DNA of 6,516 nt from Planctomycetota bacterium. GTDB taxonomy: Bacteria; Planctomycetota; Planctomycetia; Isosphaerales; Isosphaeraceae. The DNA is taken from contig JAJYDH010000373.1 of NCBI GenBank assembly GCA_021777685.1, positions 1-6,516 of the forward strand, in the 5' to 3' direction. Position numbers and translations under genes: made by a program. Of this stretch, positions 6,515-6,516 are shown one piece after another. The notes beneath the pieces were generated by a model. The model had not been told where the DNA came from, made no database searches, and saw only the letters and a program-made list of their open reading frames with translations. Every line of letters begins with the position of its first letter. The first letter of the stretch is position 1.

Positions 6515-6516
6515 TT
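6348..6516 (-). mobile_element. End of an insertion sequence inserted in the integrase remnant
   Basis: Integrase-like coding ends near 6338-6347, and transposase-like coding on the opposite strand begins just right of it, so one boundary of an IS must fall here. GGGTTGCAGGGTGGTGCC (6348-6365) is my candidate terminal inverted repeat. It starts with GGG, as many IS ends do, but its partner end and target duplication lie outside the window. The exact boundary is uncertain by several bases. Confidence 0.45.

Overview
The window is GC-rich, with codon third positions mostly G or C. It most resembles a chromosome segment of a planctomycete, probably of the Isosphaera/Singulisphaera/Tautonia type. 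Three things point there: the uncharacterised winged-helix AAA ATPase at 1276-2640, which I recall as strongly conserved in Planctomycetes; a decayed integrase start of a type common in that phylum; and the weak ribosome-binding sites. The taxonomic call rests on recalled family resemblance, not on a search.

Layout from left to right. A transaldolase gene (minus strand, C-terminal end cut off by the window edge) reads leftward from 773. About 430-500 bases without a convincing gene separate it from the divergent AAA ATPase gene (plus strand, to 2640). That gene converges, with a 30-base gap, on a 1040-residue exported enzyme gene (minus strand, 2671-5793). The enzyme has a signal peptide, a class-C beta-lactamase/CubicO-type serine hydrolase domain, a probable DUF3471-like beta domain, and a complete N-acyl-D-amino-acid deacylase-type amidohydrolase domain. 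A 231-base divergent spacer carries a near-consensus sigma-70 promoter for a single tRNA-Pro(CGG) gene (6025-6099).

Right of the tRNA the sequence becomes accessory. About 100 bases rich in short inverted repeats (6120-6216) are followed by the N-terminal remnant of a planctomycete-type integrase (6220 to about 6347). The remnant is broken by one nonsense codon and one single-base deletion. It stops abruptly at what looks like the end of an insertion sequence, whose transposase C-terminus runs on the minus strand out of the window. This is the expected edge of an island integrated beside a tRNA gene, later inactivated and invaded by an IS.

The three main genes do not form an operon, since they are divergent or convergent, and share no obvious pathway. 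Transaldolase is housekeeping pentose-phosphate metabolism. The ATPase role is unknown. The fusion protein is best read as an exported scavenger or editor of D-amino-acid-containing peptides or N-acyl-D-amino acids. The most interesting points are this two-hydrolase fusion, the non-classical metal ligands of its amidohydrolase half, and the nested integrase/IS wreckage beside the tRNA.
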